Positions 51,540-62,811 of a stretch of DNA of 64,000 nucleotides are shown in pieces. The notes beneath the pieces were generated by a model that had not been told where the DNA came from, ran no database searches, and was given only the letters and a program-made list of their open reading frames with translations. The stretch's first letter is position 1, and each line of letters starts with the position of its first letter. This DNA comes from Acanthochlamys bracteata (lineage: Eukaryota > Streptophyta > Magnoliopsida > Pandanales > Velloziaceae): the NCBI GenBank assembly GCA_019914995.1, contig CM034140.1:2852001-2916000 (forward strand), given 5' to 3'. A program made the position numbers and the translations under genes.

Positions 51540-51770
51540 GTCGTTTAGTAATCACCAAACTCACTTTTTTTTAAAACTTATTTTTCATATAAAATAAATA
51601 ATACTTTAAAATAAATATACTTATTAAAAATTTATTTTTAATATAAAATAAATATAAACTTTTTAATTTTTATTAAATATTTTAAATTTTTATTTTTATT
51701 TTTTAAACTTATTTTTATAAAATAAATTTAGTTCAAAATAAATATATTCTCAGGCACATCGAGAATTTGT
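51540..51770. mobile_element. AT-rich MITE-like block
   Basis: GGGGTCGTTTAGTAATCACC marks the left edge, followed by about 200 bp of very AT-rich sequence with many AAAATAAAT repeats. The right edge is indistinct. It resembles the other blocks in composition and length. Confidence 0.3.
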
Positions 51771-53879
51771 TAAGTTATTGCTCTGTAACAATCCCTCTTT
51801 AACCAGACACAATCTCTTCACAGGATAATTCTACGCAGCACAATCTCTAACAGTATATTCGAAATCAAATTTTGCAATCTAACATCAATTAACTCGAGAG
51901 CAAGGTGACTCTAAATTTTATATAGTAGCACAGACGTATGTTATTTTGTTAGATAAATCTGCAACATCAATTCAAGAAAAGAAAGAATGAATTAAGTTGA
52001 TAATAAAAAAAATTTAATAAACAAAAAATTCCTACATGAAGTAGGTAAATTGTCGGTTGTATCTATGACAAATCTTACAAAGAGATATTAGCACCGTAAT
52101 TTCATAGTAAAAGCAATTAACGGTAAATCAAAATTATTCATGAGATTTACATGATTCGACAAAATTTTTTGCCTATATTTACAGATATTCTATCACAAAA
52201 ACTGAAGCTTCATTATAGACTTTTAACAAACTATAATTATCAAAATCAAAGTGCTTCAATAAGTATACTTGGTCTTATGAGATCTTTTACATCATACAAT
52301 TCTTTACAGCGTACTAAACACACACATCTCTCTATCTGAATAGTTAGCATTATTATAAAGTCAATGAACGCCTACCAAGCTCTAACCAAACTTTTTGTAC
52401 AAGTGCGCCAAGCATTTAGCCTCTGATTTACAGAAATTCAATCAACACAGATTAAACATAGGATCAATCTCAAAGGAACAAATAAATTTAAAATTAGCTA
52501 GTGAGATAATCGAAAGAGCTACTGAAAAGTGTGTTCAGAAAGTTATCAACAGCAGTGAGAATTCTTTGCTTTGAAAGATTGAGTTGGTATATTGCTTGCT
52601 CATTATGTATTGGTATGTGTATGTCTCTTCTACTATTCTACAACTCTTCTTTTTCTTATTTTGTCTCTACTTGCAGAAGAGAGCTTATTCTTCCCTTTAA
52701 AGATCTTTCCATTGGAGTCTTCAGATCAACGGCAAGTTTCAAGGCTATGATTGAAAATATATTCAATAGCTTTTCAGTTACATCATGATTTTGTTTAGCT
52801 AATCTAGTACAAGCTTTTTCATCATCATTAAATAAAAGAGAAAAAGAAATTCAAAATTTCTGCCTAAACGTTGCCCGTTGCAGCTGTTGACTTTCTTGAA
52901 CTGATGTAGTTTTTTTTATTTAACATGGACCCTATCAACTTATTTTTTGTTTTTTGACTTGGAGCTAAGTTGGATGGTGAATCTCTTTTCGAACATATAG
53001 ATCCGATCCTATCTGAAAAATAAGTTTGATATGACCCCGGCAGACAGATTTGTCTCTTACAAAAAGATCCAGTCCAACCCGATCGGCTCAATCTGAACCG
53101 GTCCGAACGACAGACTCGACCCGGCTCGACAGGTCATACTATAAAAAATTCATATCAAATCTTTCATGACTTATAAGTAAATTGGATATCGATAATTTCT
53201 TTATACTAACTTAAAAGAAATCTTATCATAAGTTAACATATATTTAATATTTTAGATATATTAGAATCTTTTTTTAGAAGTAAATATTTTTATTTATTTA
53301 AAATTCTGCTAAAATTATATATATATATTGTCAGATTGATGAATAAGTTAAAATAACAAATATAAAATTGAAAGATTTTCATCAATACAGTTTGTGCCGG
53401 ACTTGTGTGGGAAGACAAATATGAAAGGATTATATGTTGCCGGTGAGGTGGCATGCACGGGTTTGCATTCTGCCAACTTTCCGTAAGCAATTCCTTACTT
53501 AAGGCGGTTGTCTTTGCTTGATGAGCAGTCGAATCTTCAGTACTAGAACACATGTCTGGCGTTAGCCTTGATAAGTTAATTAAAGACATTTGGGTGCACC
53601 CGCTGCTCCCTATTTCTCTAAAAGAGTGATATCGTCAACGAAATTATCTCAAGGACGAGAGGCCTGGGAAGAGTTGCAGTCGAGAATGTAGGAATACGTA
53701 TGGATTGTGCGACCAAAGAGCAGCTTAATTATACCCGTTGCAAAGCTCTTAAATAAAAGTTGAAAACCAGTTCTGATGATTGATGTGGTGGCTCACTTAA
53801 CTACAATATGGGCCGGCCCACTGTCTTGCACTAAGTTGGGTTTTTCACGTGGATCATGACCCACATAACAATCCATTGG

Positions 53880-54080
53880 TGGACTCAAACGTTATTTTTT
53901 AATTTTTAATTTTATATTTTTAATATATATTTTATAAGTATTTAAAAAATTTATATAAAAATTTATAAAATATAAAAAAAATTTAAATCGTTTTAGTATA
54001 TATTTTTATTTTTAAAAGAAATAAAAAATATTTTTTATTTTAAAAAATTTTATTTTATAATCGCTCTTAAACGCTCTCTT
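53880..54080. mobile_element. AT-rich MITE-like block
   Basis: About 200 bp of more than 80% A+T lies between GGACTCAAACGTTATTTTTT and AATCGCTCTTAAACGCTCTC. The edges carry CAAACG and AAACGC phrases as at 29010 and 5005, but the inverted repeat is weak. Confidence 0.3.
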
Positions 54081-55400
54081 TCGTGCCGCAAGAACAGTTT
54101 GTTTTTTATATAAGTAGATCTTTACGAGGATTGTTATTTGAATATACTATTTTTAACGTACCAATTCACAGTAACCATGTTTGTATTACAAAACAAGCAA
54201 TCTTCAGAGTTCATTCTACGCAAAACCTTGATTTAAATTTCCAAAAATCCAACTAAATTACTCGATCAGATCACTCGAAATGATTATAATATAGAGAACC
54301 AAGCACAATTTTATCATGCTTATCTTAAATCAAGTGATGTTGACTTGATTAAATGTGTTCTAGTTATATCGACCATTACTTAAGCTCAACTCTACTATGA
54401 TGAATATCTTGACATAATAATTGTTTATACTATAGCTAGCTAACAAAGTGTCATTTATAGTTGTTGAATGCTCTCTGTTGAGGAACCTATATTCTACACT
54501 GTACGGATTGAAACGAAACCGTCGAAAAATAAATAAACAAATAAAACTTTATTGATTAGAAATTTAGAACTAGAGATCATATAGTTAATTTTTAGGGTTT
54601 AGCTATAGAAACTAGCATTGGATTCAGTCCTTAAATTAGTTTTATAATAAGATAGTGCTGCTTAGTGAAATCACTATAATAAGCGTAACTTGATGATAAG
54701 TAACGTACATATATAATAAGCTAATGCTCCTAAAAAGGAACATAATTCTTTCGCATCTACTGTATGGAGAAAAAAGAAAAGGGTCCATGTAATTGGAATC
54801 GCATTAATATATAAAAAGGAATTACACAGCAATTTCCTTAATAGAATTCATATTCAATTTTCATATGTTGGAGGTTCTTTCTAGTAGAATGAGGAAAATA
54901 TTTCTCAGAATACAAGGAGATAATATTGACTATTATGTACATAATTATGCATGAAATTGGAGATCGTATTATGATTTAGATTGTTTTCTTTTAATTAATA
55001 TACCACTATACAAAATCTTAATAATGACATATGCAAGCTTGTCCAATGATTATAGAATTGTTGTCGCTTTCAGAGTGAGACTATATATACTCAAATATAT
55101 TAAAATATGGTCAATATTTGTTGATTAGTTTATTAATGTATAATAAATAGGATAAAATGCTGTATATGAGTATGTGCAACTAGTGGGGCAGTAATTGGAA
55201 AACACTAGATATCTCTAGAAAATTGCATATTAATCCTTGATGATTCTAACTCTTCTCGTTGCCTTTAATATCGGTTAATGTTGTTTATTTTTACTGTTAA
55301 GAATCTGTAGATACATGCTTTAAAATGTCTTTTTAGTAAAATATAAAAGAACTGCAAGTGTTCCGTACGACACCATTTCTCTTTACGCAAATTTTTTCTC

Positions 55401-55683
55401 CGTATTTTAAATATTTATAATTGAATTTCGTAAAAATAAAAAATAAAATTTTTTAAAAAATTGAAGTGAAAAATAAAATTTAATATTTATGTATCAATAG
55501 ATTTTAAAAATATGTTAAAAATTAAAAATATAATTATATTAAAAAGTGTGTAAATAAAAAAATTAGAATTAAAATTCTATATATAAAAATAGAATTCTGA
55601 ATTTTTTATATAATTAAAATATATAAATTGTTCAGAATTTAAAATATAGTGAAAAAAATAAAATTATAAGTATTTGAAATACG
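55401..55683. mobile_element. MITE with about 24-bp imperfect inverted termini, 283 bp
   Basis: The left end is CGTATTTTAAATATTTATAA. The right end, reversed, is CGTATTTCAAATACTTATAA, differing at two positions. The inside is AT-rich without coding capacity. A nearly identical left terminus occurs at 6447, so this is a repeated family in the genome. No target duplication is obvious. Confidence 0.6.
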
Positions 55684-56140
55684 CTTTTATACTTTCATCT
55701 GTATGATTTCTCTTTTCCTGCTGACCTCGGTCTTTCTTTAATAATTTGTCAATCTGATAAAATATAAGAGATCCATGATGTCACACTCGCATATTGCCTA
55801 ATTATTAAGCATGTAATTAATTATTAGTATAAGTATGCAGTAGATTTGAGACTAGAACAAAGGTGGTAGGTGCTGGGTAGACTGCACGTTCAAATGTTTT
55901 GTTTAGTTATATTATAGCTAGCAAGTGTATCCAAATTTGATCTGGAAACTACACTCAATGGTTAAATAAGCGTTTAGTGAAACAGTTAAGATCATCTACA
56001 GGTATAAGAAAACAAAAACATCAATAGATACAAATATCAAAATATTGTTTTATAACGAAAGCATAAATAGTTGGAGCTGTCATAAAATAACATTAAATTG
56101 ACGAATTTGTAACTCCTTATGGGATCGAGACTAATTAGCT

Positions 56141-56590
56141 AATATATATATATATATATAGAAAGAATAAAGAGATATTATTTTAAAGACATTTTGGGCA
56201 CTCTGTCTTTAGTTTATTGACGGAGTGATTTCTAAATTTAATCTTTACTGTTAAATATAAAAAATTATGAGTTAGAAATCTACTCATATTTAGCGCAATT
56301 GTATCACGAATTTATCTCTATCTGATATTTGATCAAGATGACAAAAAATAAAAAAACTTAAAAATATATATATTATATTATTTTTGTCATCTTGATTAAG
56401 TGATCGGATGGAGATAAATTTTTTGTCCGATTGCGCTGAAATTTTGTGGATAAATTTCTAACTCATTGTTTTTTATATCTAACGGTAAAGATTGAATTTG
56501 AAATTTATTCCGACCATCAATAATAAAAAAAATGACTGAAAGTGCCATTAATAAAAAAGTATTTTTATTCCTCTTCATATATATATAGTC
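56141..56590. mobile_element. Large foldback (hairpin) element, about 450 bp
   Basis: Two long inverted arms, about 56196-56349 and 56380-56546, are separated by a loop of about 30 bp. Matching landmarks in inverse order are GGCACT, AATCTTTACTGTTAAATATA, ATGAGTTAGAAAT, GCGCAAT, TTTATCTCTATCTGAT and ATCAAGATGACAAAAA. Weaker complementarity continues outward to TATATATA runs on both sides, which may be remnants of a TA-rich target. There is no coding capacity. A transcript would form one long hairpin. Confidence 0.75.
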
Positions 56591-57471
56591 AGGTGTACCT
56601 ACGTTTATGCAACTCAGCATTTTCTTTTATTCATTTTCTACCTTAATATAGAAAATATTTAGAAGCATTATGAATGCTTAATTAATTGACCTAGCAGACA
56701 ATCGAATAACTTTGGTTAATTAGGAAACTGAAAGAAGAAGGAGCACATAACCATCCTGGAGGACGAAGCACATGCACGTTCGAGAGAGCTCTAGCAGAGA
56801 GAGACAGGAACAAAACACATTAATAACACTTGCTGATCATGATGCACAGACAAAAATTCAAAGAAACAGGATTGCTTCATCTGACACTTTTCTCAGTACC
56901 TGCATTGCCTTCATCAGTACTCCAACATTGCAAAATTGAAGTACGTACTTTCCGCTGTTCACTCTTTCTCTCTAGTCTCTTCACCTCACTAGTTGTAGCT
57001 ACCTTCTCCTCTCACCACCACAACAACAAGTTGATGTGCATCTGAATTCTCCGTCGCTGTTTCAACAACTCTCAGTATATCTATATCTAGTTATATTTTT
57101 CCATTTGGTAACAGCGACTGCGCGAAGAAAACTAACGAGCAAAAGCAACAGGAAGATTATATATACAGGAAGTGATGAAGAGGGAAGCGCTTGGGTGTGC
57201 TTTCGGTTTAGAATCTCGATCGTTTGTTCAACTGGATCAGTTTTTGGTTTTTATTGGGAGAAAGTATAGGGTTGCAATGAACAGGAGAGGTTTGGAATTT
57301 TGGGATTCCACCGGTGTCACTTCATGGCCTACATGCCGCCACCACGTGAACGTCCCCACAAACATTTCACTGCCCCCGCTCATCAGCTTGCCAATAATCG
57401 CTTAATTTCTCCTTTTACGTCCCATCCATTCGACCCACCACCTCCACCACTCCAGTTTTTTCATGTCTTTC

Positions 57472-57477
57472 TATAAA
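57472..57477 (+). promoter_or_regulatory. Likely TATA box of the ALOG/LSH gene
   Basis: TATAAA in the context TTTCTATAAAGATAG lies about 210 bases upstream of the start codon, implying transcription from about 57500-57510 and a leader of about 180 nt. The call rests on sequence and position only. Confidence 0.45.
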
Positions 57478-57687
57478 GATAGACAAACACGCAACAGTAC
57501 TGCCTTTCTTCTACTGATTTCCCATAAAAAAATTTTTAAATACCCTCAAAGTCTAGCTAACTCAGCTACAGAGCTCTACCTACAATATTTAAAAGACCAA
57601 CATATGTCATTGAAGAATGAAGAAGAACATCGATGAAAAAGACTTCAAATTTTAGCTAGCTAGCTGTAGGAGTAGTAGTAGTACTGC

Positions 57688-57774
57688 ATGGATCGAACGG
57701 GCGGAGGCAGCGGGGTAATATCGTCGTCAACGTTCGTTGCTGGAGAAGGAGGTTCAGTTGGTGGAGCTCCACAC

Positions 57775-57808
<34 letters not shown>

Positions 57809-58365
57809 CGAGTAGGTACGAAGCACAGAAGAGAAGAGACTGGAACACTTTCCTTCAGTACCTTCGGAATCACCGGCCGCCGTTAACTCTCACGCGTTGC
57901 AGCGGCGCGCATGTCATTGAGTTCCTCAAATACCTTGATCAGTTTGGAAAAACCAAAGTCCACGTTGCAGGCTGTCCTTTCTTTGGACATCCTAGCCCGC
58001 CTGCGCCTTGTGCGTGTCCTTTGAAACAAGCTTGGGGATCGCTCGACGCGCTCATCGGTCGGCTTCGAGCAGCTTACGAAGAGACTGGTGGACGGCCGGA
58101 GTCGAACCCCTTCGCGGCGAGAGCAGTTAGAATCTATTTACGAGAAGTTCGAGAGAGTCAGGCGAAGGCCAGAGGAATTCCTTACGAGAAGAAGAAACGA
58201 AAGCGCCCGCCTGGTGCTCCTGGTGCTTCGACTTCGTCTGCGAGCGGTGGAGGAGGTGGAGCTGGCTCGTCTTCAGGAGCAGGAGCAGAAGGTTCGACGG
58301 GTTCCGGTGAAGGTGATCAAGGATCCGGTGCTGCTGCACCGGCAGGGAGTGCTTCTGTTTCTTAA
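57688..58365 (+). CDS. ALOG/LSH-family nuclear regulator, single exon
   Basis: The product is 225 residues, a plant-specific ALOG (Arabidopsis LSH1 and Oryza G1) protein, most like the LSH3/LSH4 group that marks organ boundaries. That subgroup is an inference. The ALOG domain covers about residues 42-165 ([51 protein letters not shown]). It has the family's zinc-ribbon-like insert, [17 protein letters not shown], at about 96-111. A nuclear localisation signal, KKKRKR, lies at about 168-173. The N-terminus has an 11-residue poly-Gln run, and the C-terminal 50 residues are almost entirely Gly, Ser and Ala. It is intronless, as is common in the family. The start is the first ATG after the likely transcription start in this frame. 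Confidence 0.93.
57775..57807 (+). repeat. CAG/CAA repeat encoding 11 glutamines
   Basis: Thirty-three bases of CAG and CAA codons lie just before the ALOG domain. The mixture of the two codons limits slippage but length variation is still likely. Confidence 0.85.
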
Positions 58366-61300
58366 TGAGTAATAGCTTCTTATTCTAATCTCTCTCCTTT
58401 TGCATGATGTCTCGATCTTAATTTGGTTTCTTTCATTCGATTTTTTTCTTTTTGTTTTTTTTTTTTTTCCTCTGATGAGATCGTCTGTAGTAGCTTTGAT
58501 AATTAATTGGGTTGCTAGAGGGAGCTGAAGAATTAGGAGTACTCTATTTTTTTTTCAATACTTAATCTATATAGATTAATTTCTGGAAAGTGTTCCTTAA
58601 ATTTATTGGTATTGTTTTTATGGTTCATGATCAGAAATATGAAGAAGCTGACAAGCATTGATCAGGTAAGCTGCAGAGATCTCAAACTCTTATGATGTAT
58701 AGCAGGTTATTATTATTTTTAGCGCTGTTTTGTAGGAAAAGAGTGTTCTACTTTTTAGACATTCGGGCACTTCATCTCTGAGAATAAATCCCAAGACATT
58801 GCCAAGATCGACATTGATTCCTTTCTATTACAAGCACACTGAAAGAGATCAGCCTTTTGTTCTTTTTCTCAGAAACCCTTTAGATTCAATCCAGCTAGCA
58901 AGGTTAATCTAGAAATCAGCATAAGCCATCCATCCCTCCTTGCGTAGTTTGTTGACATTGATGTCTCCTCTTTGAATACTCCACATGTTTTTGATGAAAC
59001 TTTTCATTATCTGTATACTAATAACTCCTGATACTTGGTTGTGATAAATAAAGCTAGCTAGCTTAGTAGCTAATTAGGTATGATGCCACTCTCTTCACTT
59101 TTCAAAAATCATGATGCCAGTAGCTACCTTAGCTTAATTATTTGTTATTCTCGGAAGCAGCAAATCGTTCTGCAGCTAATCAAGCTTGCTAGCTGTTTAT
59201 AGAAATCCCTCTTCTTCCTTTCCGCCAATTTTTCTACATTTTTGTTGTGTAGTATATATCTCTTCTTTCTTCCACTGATCAACTTTCAGAATATATACTT
59301 ACTAGCTAATATTAATCTTCTTTCATCTGTTTTCCATTTAACAAGTAGAACATTCATAATCAGCACCAAAACATGTGAGTTATCCATTCTAACTAATATT
59401 CGATTTCCGTACTTCATTCTACAGAGCCACTCTGAACCTACCAGCAACTTCACTTGATTGATTCCGCCTTCCAGAACTCTTTCTTTAATTTATCTCCGCG
59501 TACGTGTTACTTCCATTCTAATAATATAGCAGTACTGAATGTTCCTTCTCTACACTGGTGTTGAGTTTTCTTTCTTACTTTCTTTTGTTTACTGATCACG
59601 AGAGACAGACGCAGCAGGCCGCACACGCATCGACTACGTATATCTGTTGACAGGCATACTATATTTGTCCCCCTCTTTGAAATCTCCACCCGTGCGCCGG
59701 TCCCATGCATTTTCCATTCCACCTCCATTTTCAGTTCTCATCAGTTTCAGTTCACTGATCATCATCAATACAATCAAACCACGAGAACCACTCTCTTTCT
59801 TTATTTTTCTCTCCATGATTTTATTAATCAAATAGAAGTTCAATCTTTTCGTGCTTTTAGTGATTTAAATACATCATTTCAGGTAGCGATCTCGAAATGA
59901 TCGTATAGATAGAGACATGTCTACAACCTCCTACTCGTTTTTGCAATCCTTACAAAAGATGTTATGTACACAGTCACGCAAATCACTTATAGAGATATTT
60001 GATGGAAAACCTACGTTGAATAGATCTCAGGTTTCTTTAGTTTCTGTCTGAATGCAATATAGTAAGAAAAAGAAAATAATAGAAATGAGAGTAATAGACT
60101 GGAGAAAAAGAAAGGATAATAATTATCTATTCTAATTAGAAACAATAAGATAAACATATGTAAAAGAGTTTGAAATGTCCTAATAATTTGTAGTTTGCCA
60201 ATAATTTGTAAGTGAGAGAGTAATTTTAAAAATTTATATTTTCATAGCAATCTTATTACACTCCAAACTGAAGCATAAGGTACTACTCTTTATTAGTTTT
60301 ATAAATCTTTGCTAAATAAGAAGAAACCAAGAAGTGATTATCTTCCCTTTTTCTTTAATTTTTACTTGCTCTTAATCCAGACTGTTGATAGCTTTTCTAG
60401 CTATAATATTAAAGCTCGTTTTTTGGCTAAAATATACCATGCATGTATTCTGTCACACAGAGTAGTTAACATTAAATGAGAAAAAAAATGCATCAGTGGA
60501 TCGCTTATGTTCTCTTCAGATGGTTAGTATTCTGTTGATTGAAAATTTTTCTTTCGTTCGGAAGTGAATATTAAAATGCCGCAAAAATTAGTTGAACTAT
60601 ATATATCTAGAAGTTTTTTTTCTGAAATTTTTAATGTACATGTCATGATACGATTTTTTATTGATGCTAAACATTCTTTTGTTCCTCATGGTTGTCTTTT
60701 TTTTCTGGTGTTTTGAGTTGATTTTTCTTCATATTGATTAATCTCTACTACTCCTATGTATTGCTAGCTAAAACAGTCGAAAAGCAATCCTTCTTTTTAT
60801 TTGTCCCAGGTTTTGCTTCACATTATTTCTTATCTTGTTTATACTATATATTATATGTACAGGACCTACACTAGTTGTGTTACCAGACTAAAGCCATTTT
60901 TATATCTTTCTTTTATCTAAAGTCTTTTGGGGAATAGTTCATTCAGAATTTTGCAAGATAGTGTTGATGTTATCTACGTGACGTTTGCATGGGCCATGCA
61001 TGCAATTTTTTCTTTTGTTTCTTTGTACGTGTGGGTGTATTATTATATATATGTATGTTGTATTTGCATATAATGACTGCTGTAGATAGAGCTTTGTTTT
61101 GTTAAAATGCAACTTTGTCATGCTGACTCATTTATCCCTGGTTAATTCATCAATATTTTGACATCCTCTAAAAATTTGTGAAAGAAAGAAGAGCAATGCA
61201 TCTACAGCAACAAAGACTTTTTGCATACGCAAGTTTTATGTACGATGTGAAGAAGTTTTTGGTCACTTATTAATGGTTGATATAGTACTTATAAATATAA

Positions 61301-62744
61301 ATTTGTTTATTGTATTGCCAATTCTTCATATGCCATCAGAAAATATTACTTCCAATTAACTCAGGAAGCCAAAGTCTATTTTTTTAATGCATTTCGTTTT
61401 CAAATATGTGCTAAGAGATTTAAACTTATTTCATGGCCCATTTTATTTCTAAACATGTGTTAAGAGATTAAAATTTTTTTTTTTGCCCATTTCACTTTCG
61501 AAAAGGGTTAAGAGTATGCTTTCATATTATTTATAAGTGGTCATAAGATAATAATTATGAGATTTGTGCTTATTTTTTTATTGTTAATTGATGTTGAAAT
61601 AGAATTTAAAATTCATCACATAGAGCATACTAGTATAGAGTTATACTGAGGGACTATTTCTAACAAGAAGGGCTACTATTACAAAAAGAAGTACATAAGA
61701 GGGTGATGTATGGCATCTTTATTTGGTGTTAATTAGCAAGAGTTAGCAAAACTACCGACGTTAACTCTACTAAGAAAGCACACTGAGAGATTCGTTTACA
61801 ATATTGTTTGTGTTTAACAATCGATTCCGTTATTATCAAACAAGTTTTGTCTTCCCATCTAGAGTTAGGGCTAGATTTGGTAGTGTATGTAAAAAGCGTT
61901 TCATTATATTTTATCTTATATTTTCAACAAGCTTTTTATAATATTTTATAAAATATATTATAAATTTAAAATATAAAATTTTTCTTATTATAAATATTAT
62001 TAATATTATTTGTTTGTTTAAAAATATATTTAAAATATTTTTTATTTTAAAAAATTTCTGTTCATCCGAAAGTTCTTTAGCTGATTCTGTAAGAAGAATC
62101 ATAATTTTGCTAACTTAGGTCTTATTACCCACACTTAAAACTTATTTTTTTAATTTTAAATCACTTTGAATTAAAGTAAATATAAATTAAATTTGTTTTG
62201 GTCAAAATTTAGTTTTAAAATTTAAATTTAAAAATTTTCAAACTCATTTTAAAATAAAATAAATATAAAATTTATCAAATTTTTTTCAGCTTTAAATTTA
62301 TATTTTTATAAGTTCACTTACAAAACATTTGTTTAATAAAAGTAAACGCGTCATTAACAAAAGGACTGAAAAAGAGAACTGTACAGTAACTTGTTTTCTG
62401 CACCAAAACACTCTTGGGCCCCCGGTGCACGAAGGGAAGGATGCACGAGCGGAAAATCGCTGCATCAGATCTCCGTCTCGGCGACCGCGTCAACACCGAG
62501 TCAAACCATGTGGTCCTACCAGAATCCGCTACGGAATTCACGGTGAGCCGTGAGATCTTCTTTCTATTTAGGCCCACCGTGCAAGTTGTCGAACAGTCGA
62601 AACAATACTACTGGGCCGAAATTGAAGAAATGCCCAAAGTTGTAATTCTATTCTCTCTGAAATTGATGTCCATATTCTACTCGCCTCTTTTCTAAAACTT
62701 GTCCTAACATTTTGTCTGACGACAAACAGTAAAATTAAAAGAAA
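58366..62744. other. Spacer downstream of the ALOG/LSH gene
   Basis: No gene is recognised. The first part holds the ALOG 3' untranslated region, with a T-rich run near 58440-58470. 61880-62070 and 62115-62335 are AT-rich MITE-like blocks. 62400-62560 is a short GC-richer island with an open frame ending beside a GTGAGC donor-like site, which I could not connect to any gene. Confidence 0.4.
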
Positions 62745-62811
62745 TTCCGTTGCCGGAATTGGAACCCAGATGCCTTAGGTAGAACCGTAGAAGTTAGATC
62801 TGCACTACGAA
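62745..62811 (-). pseudogene. Degenerate tRNA-Glu-like sequence
   Basis: Read on the minus strand, the 3' part CATCTGGGTTCCAATTCC followed by GGCAACGGAA matches the T-arm and acceptor of plant tRNA-Glu at about 22 of 28 positions. It includes most of the B box (GGTTCCAATTCC against GGTTCGANTCC). The 5' half is much poorer and the acceptor stem cannot pair properly. It is either a tRNA pseudogene or the head of a tRNA-derived SINE. Confidence 0.45.

Larger units (their letters stand above)
49320..57471. other. 8-kb spacer rich in transposon remnants
   Basis: 49320-49720 holds the E1 leader and promoter. A 5' UTR intron is plausible: a GTACTTTTCC donor near 49490 and a TTAG acceptor near 49412, read on the minus strand. 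The rest has no recognisable gene. AT-rich elements occur at 50215-50460, 51540-51770, 53880-54080, 55401-55683 and 56141-56590. The last kilobase is probably the regulatory region of the ALOG/LSH gene. Short frames at 56830-57405 do not resemble proteins and lie before the likely TATA box. Confidence 0.4.

Noticed and set aside
57172-57405. 77-codon frame upstream of the ALOG gene as a possible upstream ORF
   Set aside because: It lies before the likely TATA box at 57472, so it should not be in the transcript.
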